Below are positions 37,053 through 47,790 of a stretch of DNA of 64,000 bases, in pieces; within the stretch, counting starts at the first letter, position 1, and the number at the start of each line of letters is the position of its first letter. This DNA comes from Arenibacter algicola (lineage in GTDB: Bacteria > Bacteroidota > Bacteroidia > Flavobacteriales > Flavobacteriaceae). The position numbers and the translations under genes were made by a program. The notes under the pieces were generated by a model that was not told the origin of the DNA, did not search any database, and saw nothing but the letters and a program-made list of their open reading frames with translations. The DNA lies in NCBI RefSeq assembly GCF_018860365.1, contig NZ_JAHKPO010000007.1, positions 1-64,000 on the forward strand, in the 5' to 3' direction.

Positions 37053-39353
37053 ATGCAAAGAAGAAATATACTTACCTTATTTTTTGTCCTGTTCTTACTA
37101 ATTGAAGGGACAAAGGCCCAGGAAAAATTAAAATTGTCCTATATACAACCTGCTACAGAATGGACAGAAGCGTTACCAGTGGGCAACGGTAGTCTTGGGG
37201 CTATGATCTATGGAGGTGTTTCACTAGAGCATATTCAATTTAATGAAGAAACGCTTTGGCGTGGACAACCCCACGATTATTCCAACAAAGATGCTGGAGA
37301 TTATTTAAATGAAATACGGCAGTTGCTTACAGAAGGTAAACAAATGGAGGCCCAAAAATTGGCACAGCAAGAGTTTATGAGCGAACCCTTACAGCAAGTG
37401 CATTATCAACCATTTGGTGATATTTATATCGATTTCAAAAACCATGATAACTACACCAATTATAAGCGCGAACTCAATTTAAATAATGCCATTGGTTCGG
37501 TATCCTATACCGTTGAAGGTGTAGAATATAAGCGTGAGGTATTGTCCAGTTTTCCGGATCAGATTATTGCGGTAAACCTAACTTCCAGTAAATCCAAAGC
37601 CCTTAATTTCGATTTGTGGTTAGATGCTATTCATGAAGATAAAGCGGTGAAGACCAATGGTTCTACTCAAACCCTGGAAGTTAAGGTTAAAGATGGCGCT
37701 TTAAGAGGGGTAGCTACCCTAAGGGTTGAAACAAACGGTACCATAAAAACGGTGGGAGGGAAACTTCAAATCTCCAAGGCCTCAAAAGCCACGATCTATT
37801 TAACCGCTGCTACAAATTATATTGATTTTGAAGTCGTTTCAGGGGAGCCTGAAAAAATGGTGCCTGAAATATTGACTAAAGTTGCTAGTACAAATTTCAA
37901 AGCGGTAAAAGAAAAGCATATTTCAGATTACCAATCCTTATACAACCGATTTGAAATTAGTTTTGGGGATAACGGAAAATCCAAAAATCCGACCGATCAA
38001 CGCATTTCCGATTTTAGCAGCGATCCAAACGATCCGCAACTGGTAGCCTTGTATGTAGCATATGCGAGATATCTAACCCTTGCCAGTAGTCGTCCAGGAA
38101 CAAAGCCAGCAACACTTCAAGGTATTTGGAATGATAAATTAACACCCCCATGGTTTAGTAGTTATACCACGAACATTAATTTGGAAATGAATTACTGGCC
38201 GGTGGAAATGTACAATTTAAGTGAATGCCATGAACCATTATTCGATTTAATTGAAGACCTTTCTATTACTGGAGCCAAAGTGGCCAAAGCACACTACAAT
38301 GCCGAGGGTTGGATTGCACACCACAATATTGATATTTGGCGTGGTGCAGCTCCGGTAAACGCATCGCACCACGGTATTTGGTTGGGTGGAGCGGCTTGGT
38401 TAAGTACCCACATTTGGGAGCATTATCTCTTCACCCAAGATAAAGACTTTTTACAAGAGAAGTACCCGTTAATGCGAAGTGCCGCCTTGTTTTACAGTCA
38501 GTTTTTATACGAAGACCCCAACACGGGTTATTTAATTAGTTCACCATCCAACTCCCCGGAAATTGGTGGTTTGGTGGCGGGCCCAACCATGGACCATCAG
38601 TTGATCAGGGCACTGTTTAGAAGTACTATTGAAGCTTCAGAAATTTTAAATACAGATCAGGAATTTGCTTCAACCCTGGAGCCTATGATTGCTAAAATTG
38701 CTCCAAACCAAATAGGAAAGCATGGACAATTACAGGAATGGTTGGAAGATAAGGATGACCCGGAAAATCATCACCGTCATGTTTCACATCTTTGGGCGGT
38801 GCACCCGGGGAATGAAATTAATTATGAGGACACGCCAGATTTAATGGAGGCGGCAAAGCAGTCCTTGGAATATAGAGGTGACAATGGCACCGGCTGGAGT
38901 TTGGCCTGGAAAATTAATTTTTGGTCTCGATTTAGAGATGGCGACCATGCTTACAAGCTATTGCATAAACTTCTAAGTCCTGCCGAAGGTGCGGATGGAA
39001 AAGAAGGTGGAGGTTCGTACCCCAATCTGTTTGATGCACATCCACCATTTCAAATTGATGGAAATTTTGGAGGTGCCTCCGGTATTTTGGAAATGATATT
39101 ACAAAGCCATTTGGATAAAATTGAATTATTGCCAGCGTTGCCGACAGCCCTACCAGAAGGACGTGTTTCGGGTATTGTGGCCAGAGGAGGGTTTGAATTG
39201 TCTTTTTCTTGGAAAAAAAGTCAATTGATAGGCGTTTCGGTACTTTCAAAAAGTGGCATGCCATGTGTTTTAAAATACAAGGATAACACTATTGAATTTG
39301 AAACTGAAGCAGGAAGAACCTATCATTTTGATGGTTTGTTGAACAAAAAATAG
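37053..39353 (+). CDS. GH95 family alpha-L-fucosidase/galactosidase
   Basis: A 766-residue secreted enzyme with a signal peptide ending TKAQ. The N-terminal domain starts with the family hallmark EALPVGNGSLGAMIYGG and NEETLWRG. The (alpha/alpha)6 catalytic domain carries the conserved blocks TTNINLEMNYWP (372-383), GWIAHHNIDIWR, QEWLED (561-566, including E562) and FQIDGNFGG (666-673), which hold the family's catalytic Asn, Glu and Asp residues. GH95 enzymes are inverting and cut terminal alpha-1,2-fucose or, in some members, alpha-L-galactose. It sits between two sulfatases; the next gene starts 9 bp downstream. Confidence 0.95.
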   Translation: MQRRNILTLFFVLFLLIEGTKAQEKLKLSYIQPATEWTEALPVGNGSLGAMIYGGVSLEHIQFNEETLWRGQPHDYSNKDAGDYLNEIRQLLTEGKQMEAQKLAQQEFMSEPLQQVHYQPFGDIYIDFKNHDNYTNYKRELNLNNAIGSVSYTVEGVEYKREVLSSFPDQIIAVNLTSSKSKALNFDLWLDAIHEDKAVKTNGSTQTLEVKVKDGALRGVATLRVETNGTIKTVGGKLQISKASKATIYLTAATNYIDFEVVSGEPEKMVPEILTKVASTNFKAVKEKHISDYQSLYNRFEISFGDNGKSKNPTDQRISDFSSDPNDPQLVALYVAYARYLTLASSRPGTKPATLQGIWNDKLTPPWFSSYTTNINLEMNYWPVEMYNLSECHEPLFDLIEDLSITGAKVAKAHYNAEGWIAHHNIDIWRGAAPVNASHHGIWLGGAAWLSTHIWEHYLFTQDKDFLQEKYPLMRSAALFYSQFLYEDPNTGYLISSPSNSPEIGGLVAGPTMDHQLIRALFRSTIEASEILNTDQEFASTLEPMIAKIAPNQIGKHGQLQEWLEDKDDPENHHRHVSHLWAVHPGNEINYEDTPDLMEAAKQSLEYRGDNGTGWSLAWKINFWSRFRDGDHAYKLLHKLLSPAEGADGKEGGGSYPNLFDAHPPFQIDGNFGGASGILEMILQSHLDKIELLPALPTALPEGRVSGIVARGGFELSFSWKKSQLIGVSVLSKSGMPCVLKYKDNTIEFETEAGRTYHFDGLLNKK

Positions 39354-39362
39354 AACAATATA

Positions 39363-40739
39363 ATGTATAGAATAAAATTGATGGCGATTATTATTACGGC
39401 ATTTTTAAGTTGTAAAACAGTATTGGTTGCCCAAAATAAAAATTCCAAACCAAACATAATCATTGTCTTTACTGACGATCAAGGGTATCAGGACGTAGGC
39501 GTTTTTGGTTCGCCCCTGATTAAAACCCCAAACCTTGATCAGATGGCTGGAAACGGTATGAAGTTTACCGATTTTTATTCGGCTTCACCCGTGTGTTCCC
39601 CATCAAGAGCGGCACTGTTAACGGGGGCTTACCCAACTCGGGTTGGGGTTCCTAAAGTGCTATGGCCAAACTTACCAGGTGGATTACCAAATGAGGAATT
39701 GACTATAGCCGATATGCTTAAAACCCAAAACTACGCTACAGCTTGTATTGGGAAATGGCATTTAGGGGATAAGGATCAATATATGCCAACTGCTCAAGGC
39801 TTCGATATGTATTATGGTATTCCATATAGCAACGATATGTCTGTATATCCTAAAGCCAAAGTCTCAGAAAACGTTTTGTACAGAGAGGGCATGACCGTCG
39901 ATAGTTTGAGACAGGAAAAATGGAGAGGAGGCGTCGTGCCATTAACAGAACAAAATGAAATTATTGAATACCCCGTAGATCAATCGACATTAACACAGCG
40001 CTACACAAAAAAAGCTTTGGAGTTTATTGAGGAGAATAAAAAAGAACCGTTCTTCTTATATCTAGCGCATTCAATGCCCCATATTCCATTACATGCTTCC
40101 GCAGAATTTAAAGGGAAAAGCGCACGAGGTTTATACGGCGATGTCATTGAAGAGATAGATTGGAGCATGGGCCAAATTTTAAAGACTTTGGAAGCCTTGG
40201 ATTTGGATGAAAATACCCTGGTGATTTTTACATCGGACAATGGTCCATGGAATCTCAAGAATGGTCATGGGGGATCTGCCCTACCCTTAAGAGGGTTTAA
40301 ATTTGAGACCTATGAAGGCGGAATGCGGGTTCCCATGATCGCCCAATGGAAAGGAGCCATACCTGCTGGGACCGTTTGTTCCGAAATAGCCTCCACCATA
40401 GATTTATTGCCCACTATCGCCCATTTGACGGATAGCGATATGCCAGAGGAAAAAGTGGACGGAAAAAATATTTGGCCGTTATTGGCGGGAAAGAAAAAGG
40501 CTTCGCCACATAAGAAAGAGGGGTTCTATTATTACTCGGGCGAAACAGCGGAAGCTGTTCGAAAGGGAGATTGGAAACTAAGGAGGAAAGAAGGGGAAAT
40601 AGAACTTTTCAATCTGGCCGAGGATATATCCGAAAGTGACAACTTAGCCGAAACCCATCCTAAAATAGTACAAAAGCTGATCAAGATGCTGGATGATTTT
40701 GACACCGAATTAAAAGCGGACAATAATAGGTACCAGTAA
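39363..40739 (+). CDS. Type I sulfatase 2 (arylsulfatase A-like)
   Basis: A 458-residue secreted sulfatase. The signature [18 protein letters not shown] begins at C78, the formylglycine precursor. Other conserved parts are [11 protein letters not shown] (D38-D39), [16 protein letters not shown] and FTSDNGPW. It resembles arylsulfatase A and N-acetylgalactosamine-6-sulfatase types, but the subfamily cannot be fixed by eye. A signal peptide ends near VLVAQ; LSC at 17 is an alternative lipoprotein site. The gene follows GH95 by 9 bp, so desulfation and exo-hydrolysis are probably coordinated. Confidence 0.95.
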   Translation: MYRIKLMAIIITAFLSCKTVLVAQNKNSKPNIIIVFTDDQGYQDVGVFGSPLIKTPNLDQMAGNGMKFTDFYSASPVCSPSRAALLTGAYPTRVGVPKVLWPNLPGGLPNEELTIADMLKTQNYATACIGKWHLGDKDQYMPTAQGFDMYYGIPYSNDMSVYPKAKVSENVLYREGMTVDSLRQEKWRGGVVPLTEQNEIIEYPVDQSTLTQRYTKKALEFIEENKKEPFFLYLAHSMPHIPLHASAEFKGKSARGLYGDVIEEIDWSMGQILKTLEALDLDENTLVIFTSDNGPWNLKNGHGGSALPLRGFKFETYEGGMRVPMIAQWKGAIPAGTVCSEIASTIDLLPTIAHLTDSDMPEEKVDGKNIWPLLAGKKKASPHKKEGFYYYSGETAEAVRKGDWKLRRKEGEIELFNLAEDISESDNLAETHPKIVQKLIKMLDDFDTELKADNNRYQ

Positions 40740-40891
40740 AGGAACATTTAAGGAAAGTGGTTAGGTACTGGTTGGGATGGTTCATATTGATCTGAAGCTT
40801 TCTTAGGGAGCTTCATTGACCCAATGCATTAGGAACTAAACATTCAGAAAAAAACGGAACTAAAACTTCATAGTTAAATAACAATCGTGAG

Positions 40892-41674
40892 ATGAAACGA
40901 CTGGATTTTTTAAAAAAAGCTGGTGCGGCCAGCGTTGGCTTAGCATTGCTCCCGCATGTAGTTTCCTGCGGAACCAATAAAAATATGGCCGAAACTGCCT
41001 GGTCCGGGTTAAGGGCACAGGACGGACCCGTATTTTCCTATGTACATCCAAAAAAAGGTGTGCCAAATGTCTTGCTCTACGGGGATTCGATTTCAATTGG
41101 TTATACCACCACGGTTAGGGAAGAACTGGCCGGGAAAGCCTCGGTTTTTAGAATTTTCAGCAATGGTATTTCTAGCCACGACTTTATTCCCAAAATGGAG
41201 AAACTTGAGCAAACTATGTTTAAACCGCATTTAAAGGGGGGTTGGGATTTTGAATGGGACGTGATTCATTTCAACGTTGGACTTCATGATATAAAGTACA
41301 TGAGCAGTAAAGGAATGGATAAAGAAAATGGAAAGATCGTTTCCACTGTGGCGACCTACCAAGAAAACATGAAGGCCATATGTGAATACCTGAATGACCA
41401 TTCTCCAAATGCAAAATTAATATTTGCCACTACGACCCCCGTTCCCGAAAATGCCAACGGGCGTTACGCCGGTGATGCCAAAAAATATAATGAAGCCGCT
41501 TTGGAGGTATTAAAGGACTACCCTTCGGTTATTATAAATGATTTATATGGGTATACCCTGCCCAGTCATGAAAAATGGATGGTAAAACCAGGTAACGTAC
41601 ATTATAATAAACTTGGAACAACGGAACAAGGAAAGAAAGTAGTCGAAGTAATCCTTGAACAACTAAACCAATAG
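40892..41674 (+). CDS. SGNH/GDSL-type esterase lipoprotein
   Basis: A 260-residue protein with Cys26 in the lipobox VVSC, after a basic twin-helix-like N-terminus (MKRLDFLKKAGAASVGLALL). SGNH blocks: GDSISIG with nucleophile S66, NGISSHD (block II Gly), FNVGLHD in place of GxND, and PGNVHY with H237. Enzymes of this fold often remove acetyl groups from glycans. It lies between a sulfatase and GH20, 4 bp before the latter, so decapping of an acetylated oligosaccharide is a reasonable inference. Confidence 0.88.
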   Translation: MKRLDFLKKAGAASVGLALLPHVVSCGTNKNMAETAWSGLRAQDGPVFSYVHPKKGVPNVLLYGDSISIGYTTTVREELAGKASVFRIFSNGISSHDFIPKMEKLEQTMFKPHLKGGWDFEWDVIHFNVGLHDIKYMSSKGMDKENGKIVSTVATYQENMKAICEYLNDHSPNAKLIFATTTPVPENANGRYAGDAKKYNEAALEVLKDYPSVIINDLYGYTLPSHEKWMVKPGNVHYNKLGTTEQGKKVVEVILEQLNQ

Positions 41675-41678
41675 TTAA

Positions 41679-43535
41679 ATGTCTAAATATTTCACTTATA
41701 TACTGTTTTTTTTATTAATAGGGTTCAACCTTCAAGTAGTAGCCCAAAACTATCATTTTGTACCACAACCTGAGTCGGTTTCCTTTACAGATGATGCATT
41801 TGTTTTGGACAAGAATACCAAAGTGGTGGTGCCCAAAAAGTTTCAAGGGGTTCTTATTCCATATTTAGCGGAAAAATTCCATAAGGATCTAGGGCTTAAC
41901 CTTACCTATTCTTACCGAAATCCTGAGGTGGGGGAAAAGCATATTTTATTTAGGTTGGATAAAAGGTTGTCGGTAAGGGATGAGGGCTATTTGCTAGAGG
42001 TGCAACCAGCATCCATTGTGGTGACCGCCAAAGATTACGGAGGACTTTTTAATGGATTTCAGACCTTGCGCCAAACCTTCCCGTTGGAAAATTCCGGAAC
42101 GGTCAAAGTGCTGGGTATGACGGTCAAGGACAACCCCAGATTTGGTTGGCGTGGCATTATGTTGGATGTTTCCAGACATTTTCAACCTAAAGAATTTATC
42201 TTAAAACATATAGATGTTCTTTCTTCCTATAAGGTGAACAAGTTCCATTGGCATCTGACCGATGACCAAGGGTGGCGTATCGAAATAAAAAAGTACCCAA
42301 ACCTTACTGAAAAAGGAGCTTGGCGTGCCGATAGAACTGGCGTAAGCTGGTGGCAACGTGAGGAAGCAACGGCCGAAGAACCAAAAACGGTTGGGGGTTT
42401 TTATACCCAAGAAGACATTAAGGAAGTCATTGCTTACGCAAAAGTGCGCAATGTTGAGGTTATCCCGGAAATAGACATCCCTGGCCACAGCAAGGCCCTG
42501 GTAGCATCTTATCCCCACTTGTTTTGCTATGATGAATCCGATGCCAATTTTGAAGTTGCCGTAGGGGGCAAGGCGCCCGATAATGCCGTCTGCGCAGGTA
42601 AGGACACTACATATGAATTTTTGGAAGGGGTAATAGAGGAGGTTGCCGCACTGTTCCCATCAAAATACCTGCATATTGGTGGTGATGAGTGCAATAAAAC
42701 CAATTGGAAAAAATGTCCGTATTGCCAAGGGGTAAAAACAGAAAACAACTTAAAGGACGAAGAGGAGCTACAGAGTTATTTTATACAAAAGGTGCATAAG
42801 ATCGTAAAGGCCCAAAATAAGACCATGATAGGTTGGGATGAGATTTTAAGTGGGCAGGGCGCTCCTGGAGCAACCATTATGGCATGGAGAAGAGGAGGGC
42901 ACAACCCTCAGATTACGGCGCCGAAAAATGGTTATCCCACCATAATGACGTCTTATAAATATATGTACCTCAGTCAGGTTCAAGGCCCCACTCAAATGGA
43001 GCCCGAAGGGCCAAAGGTGGTATTGCCCTTGTCCAAAGTATACGCTCATGAGCCCATTCCGGAAGAATTGACACCCGAGGAGGTAAATAGGGTTCTTGGT
43101 AATGAAGCCTGTTTGTGGGGAGAATTTACGCCCACTCAGGAACATTGTGAATATATGCTGTACCCACGGGCATTGGCCAGTGCAGAGGTGTCATGGAGTG
43201 ATCCCAATGTTAAGGATTGGAAGCGATTTCAAACCGCTCTGGAAGATTCCCAATTTAAAAGACTGGACCGGGAACAGGTGAATTATGCCAAAAGTATGTA
43301 CACGGTCTATGCTTCATATGCCCTAGATGAATTAAAAAGTGAGGCTTATGTGTATTTAAATACAGAAACTGTTGGGTATGATATATTTTATACCACCGAT
43401 GGGGAAGACCCCACAACGGCTTCCGTTAAGTACAAGGGCAATTTTATTGCGCCTCCCAAAACCCTTGTTAAAGCTGGACTGTTTAATAAGGAAGGAAGAC
43501 TATTGGGGAGCGTAACAGAAATCAGATTAAAATAA
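41679..43535 (+). CDS. GH20 beta-N-acetylhexosaminidase
   Basis: A 618-residue secreted enzyme with a signal peptide ending VVAQ. Residues about 25-150 are the GH20 N-terminal domain, then the (beta/alpha)8 barrel with KFHWHLTDDQGWR, PEIDIPGH and the catalytic pair D336-E337 in HIGGDECNK. The C-terminal domain (about 545-615, YDIFYTTDGEDPTTAS) is the chitobiase/hexosaminidase C-terminal type. It removes terminal GlcNAc, GalNAc or 6-sulfo-GlcNAc. It starts 4 bp after the SGNH gene. Confidence 0.96.
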   Translation: MSKYFTYILFFLLIGFNLQVVAQNYHFVPQPESVSFTDDAFVLDKNTKVVVPKKFQGVLIPYLAEKFHKDLGLNLTYSYRNPEVGEKHILFRLDKRLSVRDEGYLLEVQPASIVVTAKDYGGLFNGFQTLRQTFPLENSGTVKVLGMTVKDNPRFGWRGIMLDVSRHFQPKEFILKHIDVLSSYKVNKFHWHLTDDQGWRIEIKKYPNLTEKGAWRADRTGVSWWQREEATAEEPKTVGGFYTQEDIKEVIAYAKVRNVEVIPEIDIPGHSKALVASYPHLFCYDESDANFEVAVGGKAPDNAVCAGKDTTYEFLEGVIEEVAALFPSKYLHIGGDECNKTNWKKCPYCQGVKTENNLKDEEELQSYFIQKVHKIVKAQNKTMIGWDEILSGQGAPGATIMAWRRGGHNPQITAPKNGYPTIMTSYKYMYLSQVQGPTQMEPEGPKVVLPLSKVYAHEPIPEELTPEEVNRVLGNEACLWGEFTPTQEHCEYMLYPRALASAEVSWSDPNVKDWKRFQTALEDSQFKRLDREQVNYAKSMYTVYASYALDELKSEAYVYLNTETVGYDIFYTTDGEDPTTASVKYKGNFIAPPKTLVKAGLFNKEGRLLGSVTEIRLK

Positions 43536-43632
43536 AATTTTCAAATTATCACCAATTGATTTTGTAAATGGCAAAAGCTTAAGAAGCTATTTTAAAAATA
43601 AGGGGAGGTATTGACTTACTAATAAAATAATA

Positions 43633-45963
43633 ATGTTAAAAAGAAGAATTGCACTACGTAACTTATGTTCTACCCTGTTGGTGTTGTCGCTGTTTTCATG
43701 TTCGTCCTCCAAGGAAAACCAAGTATCGGGACCCGATCCGGTAGACTATATAGATCCCATTATCGGCGCGATTACTTATGGGGAAAAGACCAAGGATGCC
43801 CATGGATTTGGCAAGACATTCCCTGGGGCCGCTACGCCTTTTGGATTGGTTCAGCTTAGCCCTGATACGTTTACGGGAGGCGATAATGGATCTGGCTATT
43901 CCTATGAGCACAAGACTATGGAGGGATTTAGTTTTACCCATATGAGCGGGGTGGGTTGGTTTGGTGACCTAGGTAATTTTTTGGTTACCCCAACAACGGG
44001 AAAACTCCAGACCAATAGAGGGGTTCCTGAAAATCCTGAAGGAGGATATCGTTCCCGTTATTCACATGATACGGAGGTGACCAAGGCAGGGTATTATGCG
44101 GTAACCCTGGATGACTATAAGGTTAAGGCAGAACTGACAGCGGCACCTAGAGCAGGAATTATTCGGTTTACCTTTCCTGAAAACGATAGTTCCAGAATTC
44201 AGATCGATTTGTCGCGCAGGGTGGGGGGGACTTCAACGGAACAGTATATAAAAGTAGTAAACGAAAATACCATTGAGGGGTGGATGAAATGTCCACCAGA
44301 AGGTGGTGGCTGGGGTGGAGGAGATGGAAATGCCGATTATGTGGTGTACTTTTATTGTCAGTTTAGTAAGCCACTTAAGGATTATGGAATTTGGAGTGCC
44401 AAAATTCCGGATGTTCCCAGGAAAATGAAATTCATCAGACAGGATGATTACCAATTGGCGGTGAAGAATGCTGAAATATTACCATCCAAAGAGGAGTTGC
44501 AGGGAAAGCATTTAGGGTTTTATACCAACTTCAACACCAAGGAAGGGGAGCAAGTGTTGGTAAAAAGCGGTATTTCTTTTGTAAGTGCAGCCGGTGCCAA
44601 GGAAAACTTGGAACACGATATAGCTCATTGGGATTTTGATAGGACACATGAGGAGGCTAGAAATAGTTGGAACAAGGCTATTAAGAATGTTGTGGTTTCC
44701 GGAGGGACTGAGGGTGAAAAGACTATTTTTTATACCGCGCTATACCATACCATGATAGATCCCAGGACGTTTTCGGATGTGAATGGGAATTATATTGGTG
44801 CCGATAAGAAAATTCACCAAACCTCCAATTTTACCTATAGGACAATATTTAGTGGCTGGGATGTTTTTAGGTCGCAATTTCCTCTGCAGACAATTATCAA
44901 CCCTAAGCTAGTGAACGACGAAATTAATTCCTTGCTACAAATGGCCGAGTTAAGCGGTAGGGATTATTTGCCACGTTGGGAAATGCTCAATTCCTATTCG
45001 GGGTGTATGTTGGGGAACCCTGCGGTCTCGGTCATTGTGGATGCCTATGAAAAAGGAATTCGCAACTATGATATTGAAAAGGCCTTTGCCTATTCAAAAA
45101 ATACGGTTGATAATACGGGAAATGGAGAGTTGGGATATACCCATGGCAATATCTCCAAAACCTTGGAATATGCCTATTCTGATTGGGCCTTGGGTACCAT
45201 GGCCAACTCATTGGGCAAAGGGGAAATAGCCCAGGAATACCTTGCAAAAAGTAAAAATTACCGCAACATCTGGAATGATGAAGTAAATTGGTTCCGGGCA
45301 AAGGATAGTATAGGCAACTGGTTGGAATGGAAGGGCAAAACGGTACATGGACAGGGCTGTATAGAGAGCAATCCTTTTCAACAAGGTTGGTTTGTTCCCC
45401 ATGACATAGAGGGCTTAGGGACCTTGATGGGAGGGGAAGATGCCTATAGGGAGGAGCTGATATCCTTCTTTGAGAATACGCCTGAGGATTTTTTATGGAA
45501 TGATTATTACAACCATCCCAATGAACCGGTGCACCATGTGCCCTTTATGCTCAATACTGCCGGCGTACCCCACCTGACCCAAAAATGGACCAGGAAGATA
45601 TGTAACGATGCCTATGGGACGGATGCCTATGGTCTATGCGGTAATGAGGATGTGGGACAAATGTCGGCTTGGTACGTATTGGCCTCTATAGGAATTCACC
45701 CTATTAGTCCTGGGGATAATAAATACCAAATTACCAGCCCAGTTTTCAATGAAATTGAAATACAATTGGATCCCGATTATTATTCGGGCAAGAAATTCAG
45801 AATTCTAGCGAACAACAACTCCAGCATAAATATTTATATACAAGCCATGACCTTAAATGGCAGGCCCTTGGACAGGTTTTGGATTACCCATCAGGAAATA
45901 ACCGAAGGTGGGGTCTTGGAAATGCAAATGGGGCCTGAGCCGGTAATTCATTCAATCAACTAG
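43633..45963 (+). CDS. GH92 calcium-dependent alpha-mannosidase lipoprotein
   Basis: A 776-residue lipoprotein with the lipobox LFSC (Cys23). GH92 blocks are all present: DPIIGA, FPGAATPFGLVQLSPDT, GFSFTHMSGVGW, IFSGWDVFRSQFPL, the putative acid E578 in CIESNPFQQGWFVPHD and the base/metal region G670-Q676 in GNEDVGQMSAWY. The family hydrolyses exo-alpha-mannose of N-glycans, O-mannose or phosphomannan. It is 97 bp from GH20, so it may have its own promoter. It ends 51 bp from the convergent LytTR gene. Confidence 0.96.
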   Translation: MLKRRIALRNLCSTLLVLSLFSCSSSKENQVSGPDPVDYIDPIIGAITYGEKTKDAHGFGKTFPGAATPFGLVQLSPDTFTGGDNGSGYSYEHKTMEGFSFTHMSGVGWFGDLGNFLVTPTTGKLQTNRGVPENPEGGYRSRYSHDTEVTKAGYYAVTLDDYKVKAELTAAPRAGIIRFTFPENDSSRIQIDLSRRVGGTSTEQYIKVVNENTIEGWMKCPPEGGGWGGGDGNADYVVYFYCQFSKPLKDYGIWSAKIPDVPRKMKFIRQDDYQLAVKNAEILPSKEELQGKHLGFYTNFNTKEGEQVLVKSGISFVSAAGAKENLEHDIAHWDFDRTHEEARNSWNKAIKNVVVSGGTEGEKTIFYTALYHTMIDPRTFSDVNGNYIGADKKIHQTSNFTYRTIFSGWDVFRSQFPLQTIINPKLVNDEINSLLQMAELSGRDYLPRWEMLNSYSGCMLGNPAVSVIVDAYEKGIRNYDIEKAFAYSKNTVDNTGNGELGYTHGNISKTLEYAYSDWALGTMANSLGKGEIAQEYLAKSKNYRNIWNDEVNWFRAKDSIGNWLEWKGKTVHGQGCIESNPFQQGWFVPHDIEGLGTLMGGEDAYREELISFFENTPEDFLWNDYYNHPNEPVHHVPFMLNTAGVPHLTQKWTRKICNDAYGTDAYGLCGNEDVGQMSAWYVLASIGIHPISPGDNKYQITSPVFNEIEIQLDPDYYSGKKFRILANNNSSINIYIQAMTLNGRPLDRFWITHQEITEGGVLEMQMGPEPVIHSIN

Positions 45964-46014
45964 AAACATTAAATGCATAAACTAGTTATTTCTTTTGTTG
46001 TTAATATAGGCTTA

Positions 46015-46740
46015 TTACAATCCCAAAAATGCAAAGAATTGTGTCTTATGACTTTCTCCTATAGGAATACGGGTGTCGTTAATTACAATCCGGTTCCTTT
46101 GTATGGTCTTGATCACGTTGACGTTGACTACGAAAGATTTATGTACTCTTATAAACTGGTAATTGGGTAGTTTTTCCATAAGATCCTTAAAGCTTAAAAG
46201 GGTTAAGATAGTCTTGTTGGTACCAGCAATATGAATCTTTAAATAATCCTTGAGACCTTGAATATATTCTATATCATCCAAGTTTATTTTGACATTCTCG
46301 TGTTCGGATTTTACGAAAATAAATTTTTGGTTATCGTTGTTTCCTCCAAAGGAAGGAAAAATATTGCCCTCCGTTGGTTTTACCTTTTGCGCCAAAATTT
46401 CTTTGGTCCGTGAGATGGCCTTTATAAATCTGTGGTAAGGGATCGGCTTCACCAAGTAGTCAACTGCGTTAAGCTCAAAACCTTCCACGGCATATTGGGT
46501 ATAGGCTGTGGTAAAAACAAATAAAGGCCTGTTTTCCAGAGCGTTTATAAATTCCAGACCACTTATTTGGGGCATTTCAATGTCACAAAATATAACATCA
46601 ACTTTTTTTTCCTTAATAACCGTAATGGCATCCAAAGGATTGGTAAATGTGCCAACTACTTCGGTAAAGTCTATTTTTTTGCAATAGTCTGCCAAAACAT
46701 CTATAGCCAGGGGCTCATCATCAATGATTATGCAATTCAT
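46015..46740 (-). CDS. LytTR-family response regulator (pair 2)
   Basis: A 241-residue regulator. Receiver: D7-D8, phosphoacceptor D53 in VIFCDIEMP and K98 in YLVKPI. The LytTR domain covers about 138-241 (FIRVHKSFVVNVNVI). It overlaps the kinase gene by 20 bp. Candidate binding sites are the CTATTT direct repeats at 49293-49365 in the kelch/DUF4270 divergent region, two genes away. Confidence 0.95.
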   Translation of the reverse strand: MNCIIIDDEPLAIDVLADYCKKIDFTEVVGTFTNPLDAITVIKEKKVDVIFCDIEMPQISGLEFINALENRPLFVFTTAYTQYAVEGFELNAVDYLVKPIPYHRFIKAISRTKEILAQKVKPTEGNIFPSFGGNNDNQKFIFVKSEHENVKINLDDIEYIQGLKDYLKIHIAGTNKTILTLLSFKDLMEKLPNYQFIRVHKSFVVNVNVIKTIQRNRIVINDTRIPIGESHKTQFFAFLGL

Positions 46741-47782
46741 AGTTTTTTAAATTTAAAGTTAAATTTACCTCATAGGTCTTTCCGTCGTCATTAATCAGCA
46801 ATACATGGGAATGTGGATATAAATAGTTCAATCTATTTTTTACGTTTTCAAGACCCACTCCACTACTTTTTGTTTTTGCCTTAAAAGATCCTATAATGTT
46901 GACTACCTGTAGATGTATTGACTCCTGGTTTACCAAAAGGTTTATTTTAACAAAGGTTTTTCCATTATAATCGGTGCCATATTTAAACGCGTTTTCAATA
47001 AAGGAGATAAACAAAAGTGGCGGTACAAATTTTCCTCTTTCCTCTCCCGATATTTTTAGAGTAACATCCTCGCTATTGGATAGTCGGAGTCGCTGCAAAG
47101 CCACATAACTTTTTATGTATTCCAGTTCTTTGCCCAATGGCACTAATTTTTTGTCCGCCTCGTAAAGCATATACCTCATAAGTTCGGACAGATTAATAAC
47201 TGCTTCTGAGGTGTCCGGGGATTGTTTTACCGAAAGCGAATAGATGGTATTTAAGGAATTAAAAAGAAAATGGGGGTTCAATTGGGTCTTTAAAAATTGA
47301 AGTTCCGATTGTATTTTTTCCTTTTCTACCAATTTTCTCAGGTCCTCGTTTTTCTGCCATTCCGTATAGACCTTTAGCATGGTGCTGAAAATATAGGGCA
47401 CGGCAAAGATTACGGTGGTCATTAAAAAAAAGCGGAATGCCCCTGGACCACCATCGCCGTGTTGTCGCATACGTACGGCCCTACGGGGAAGCTCATCGGG
47501 AGGAGATGGAGGGAAAGCAATATTTGTATAAAAGCCTACTGCCAAAAGCAGTAAAACCGAAAGTACAATATAGTACCACATACGGTCTTTGAGCAATAAT
47601 TTTGGTACCAGGTAATAATAATTGAGGTAGAAGAGTGCCATGGCCAAGAGTAATTTTGCCAATAGACTATAGGGTAAGGACCTGGAACCAGTCAAAAAAG
47701 GATAAGACAGTAAGCCGTATAGCATGAACCATAATAGTGCGTGAACAAGCCATTGTGGAATATTTTTCTTATCAAGTACCAT
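46721..47782 (-). CDS. LytS/YehU-type sensor histidine kinase (pair 2)
   Basis: A 353-residue membrane kinase. Hydrophobic segments lie at about 11-30, 40-60, 68-90 and 117-137; a Pro/Arg/Gly-rich loop (92-115) separates the last two. The core is NPHFLFNSLNTIY with H171 and the ATP-binding part SFIENAFKYG and GVGLENVKNRLNYLYP. The organisation is that of pair 1. It is 8 bp downstream of the DUF4907 gene on the same strand, and so probably co-transcribed with it. Confidence 0.95.
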   Translation of the reverse strand: MVLDKKNIPQWLVHALLWFMLYGLLSYPFLTGSRSLPYSLLAKLLLAMALFYLNYYYLVPKLLLKDRMWYYIVLSVLLLLAVGFYTNIAFPPSPPDELPRRAVRMRQHGDGGPGAFRFFLMTTVIFAVPYIFSTMLKVYTEWQKNEDLRKLVEKEKIQSELQFLKTQLNPHFLFNSLNTIYSLSVKQSPDTSEAVINLSELMRYMLYEADKKLVPLGKELEYIKSYVALQRLRLSNSEDVTLKISGEERGKFVPPLLFISFIENAFKYGTDYNGKTFVKINLLVNQESIHLQVVNIIGSFKAKTKSSGVGLENVKNRLNYLYPHSHVLLINDDGKTYEVNLTLNLKNYELHNH

Positions 47783-47790
47783 GCACTTTT

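Noticed and set aside
45973-46170. 65-codon open frame at the end of pair 2
   Set aside because: It is antisense to the LytTR domain of the regulator.
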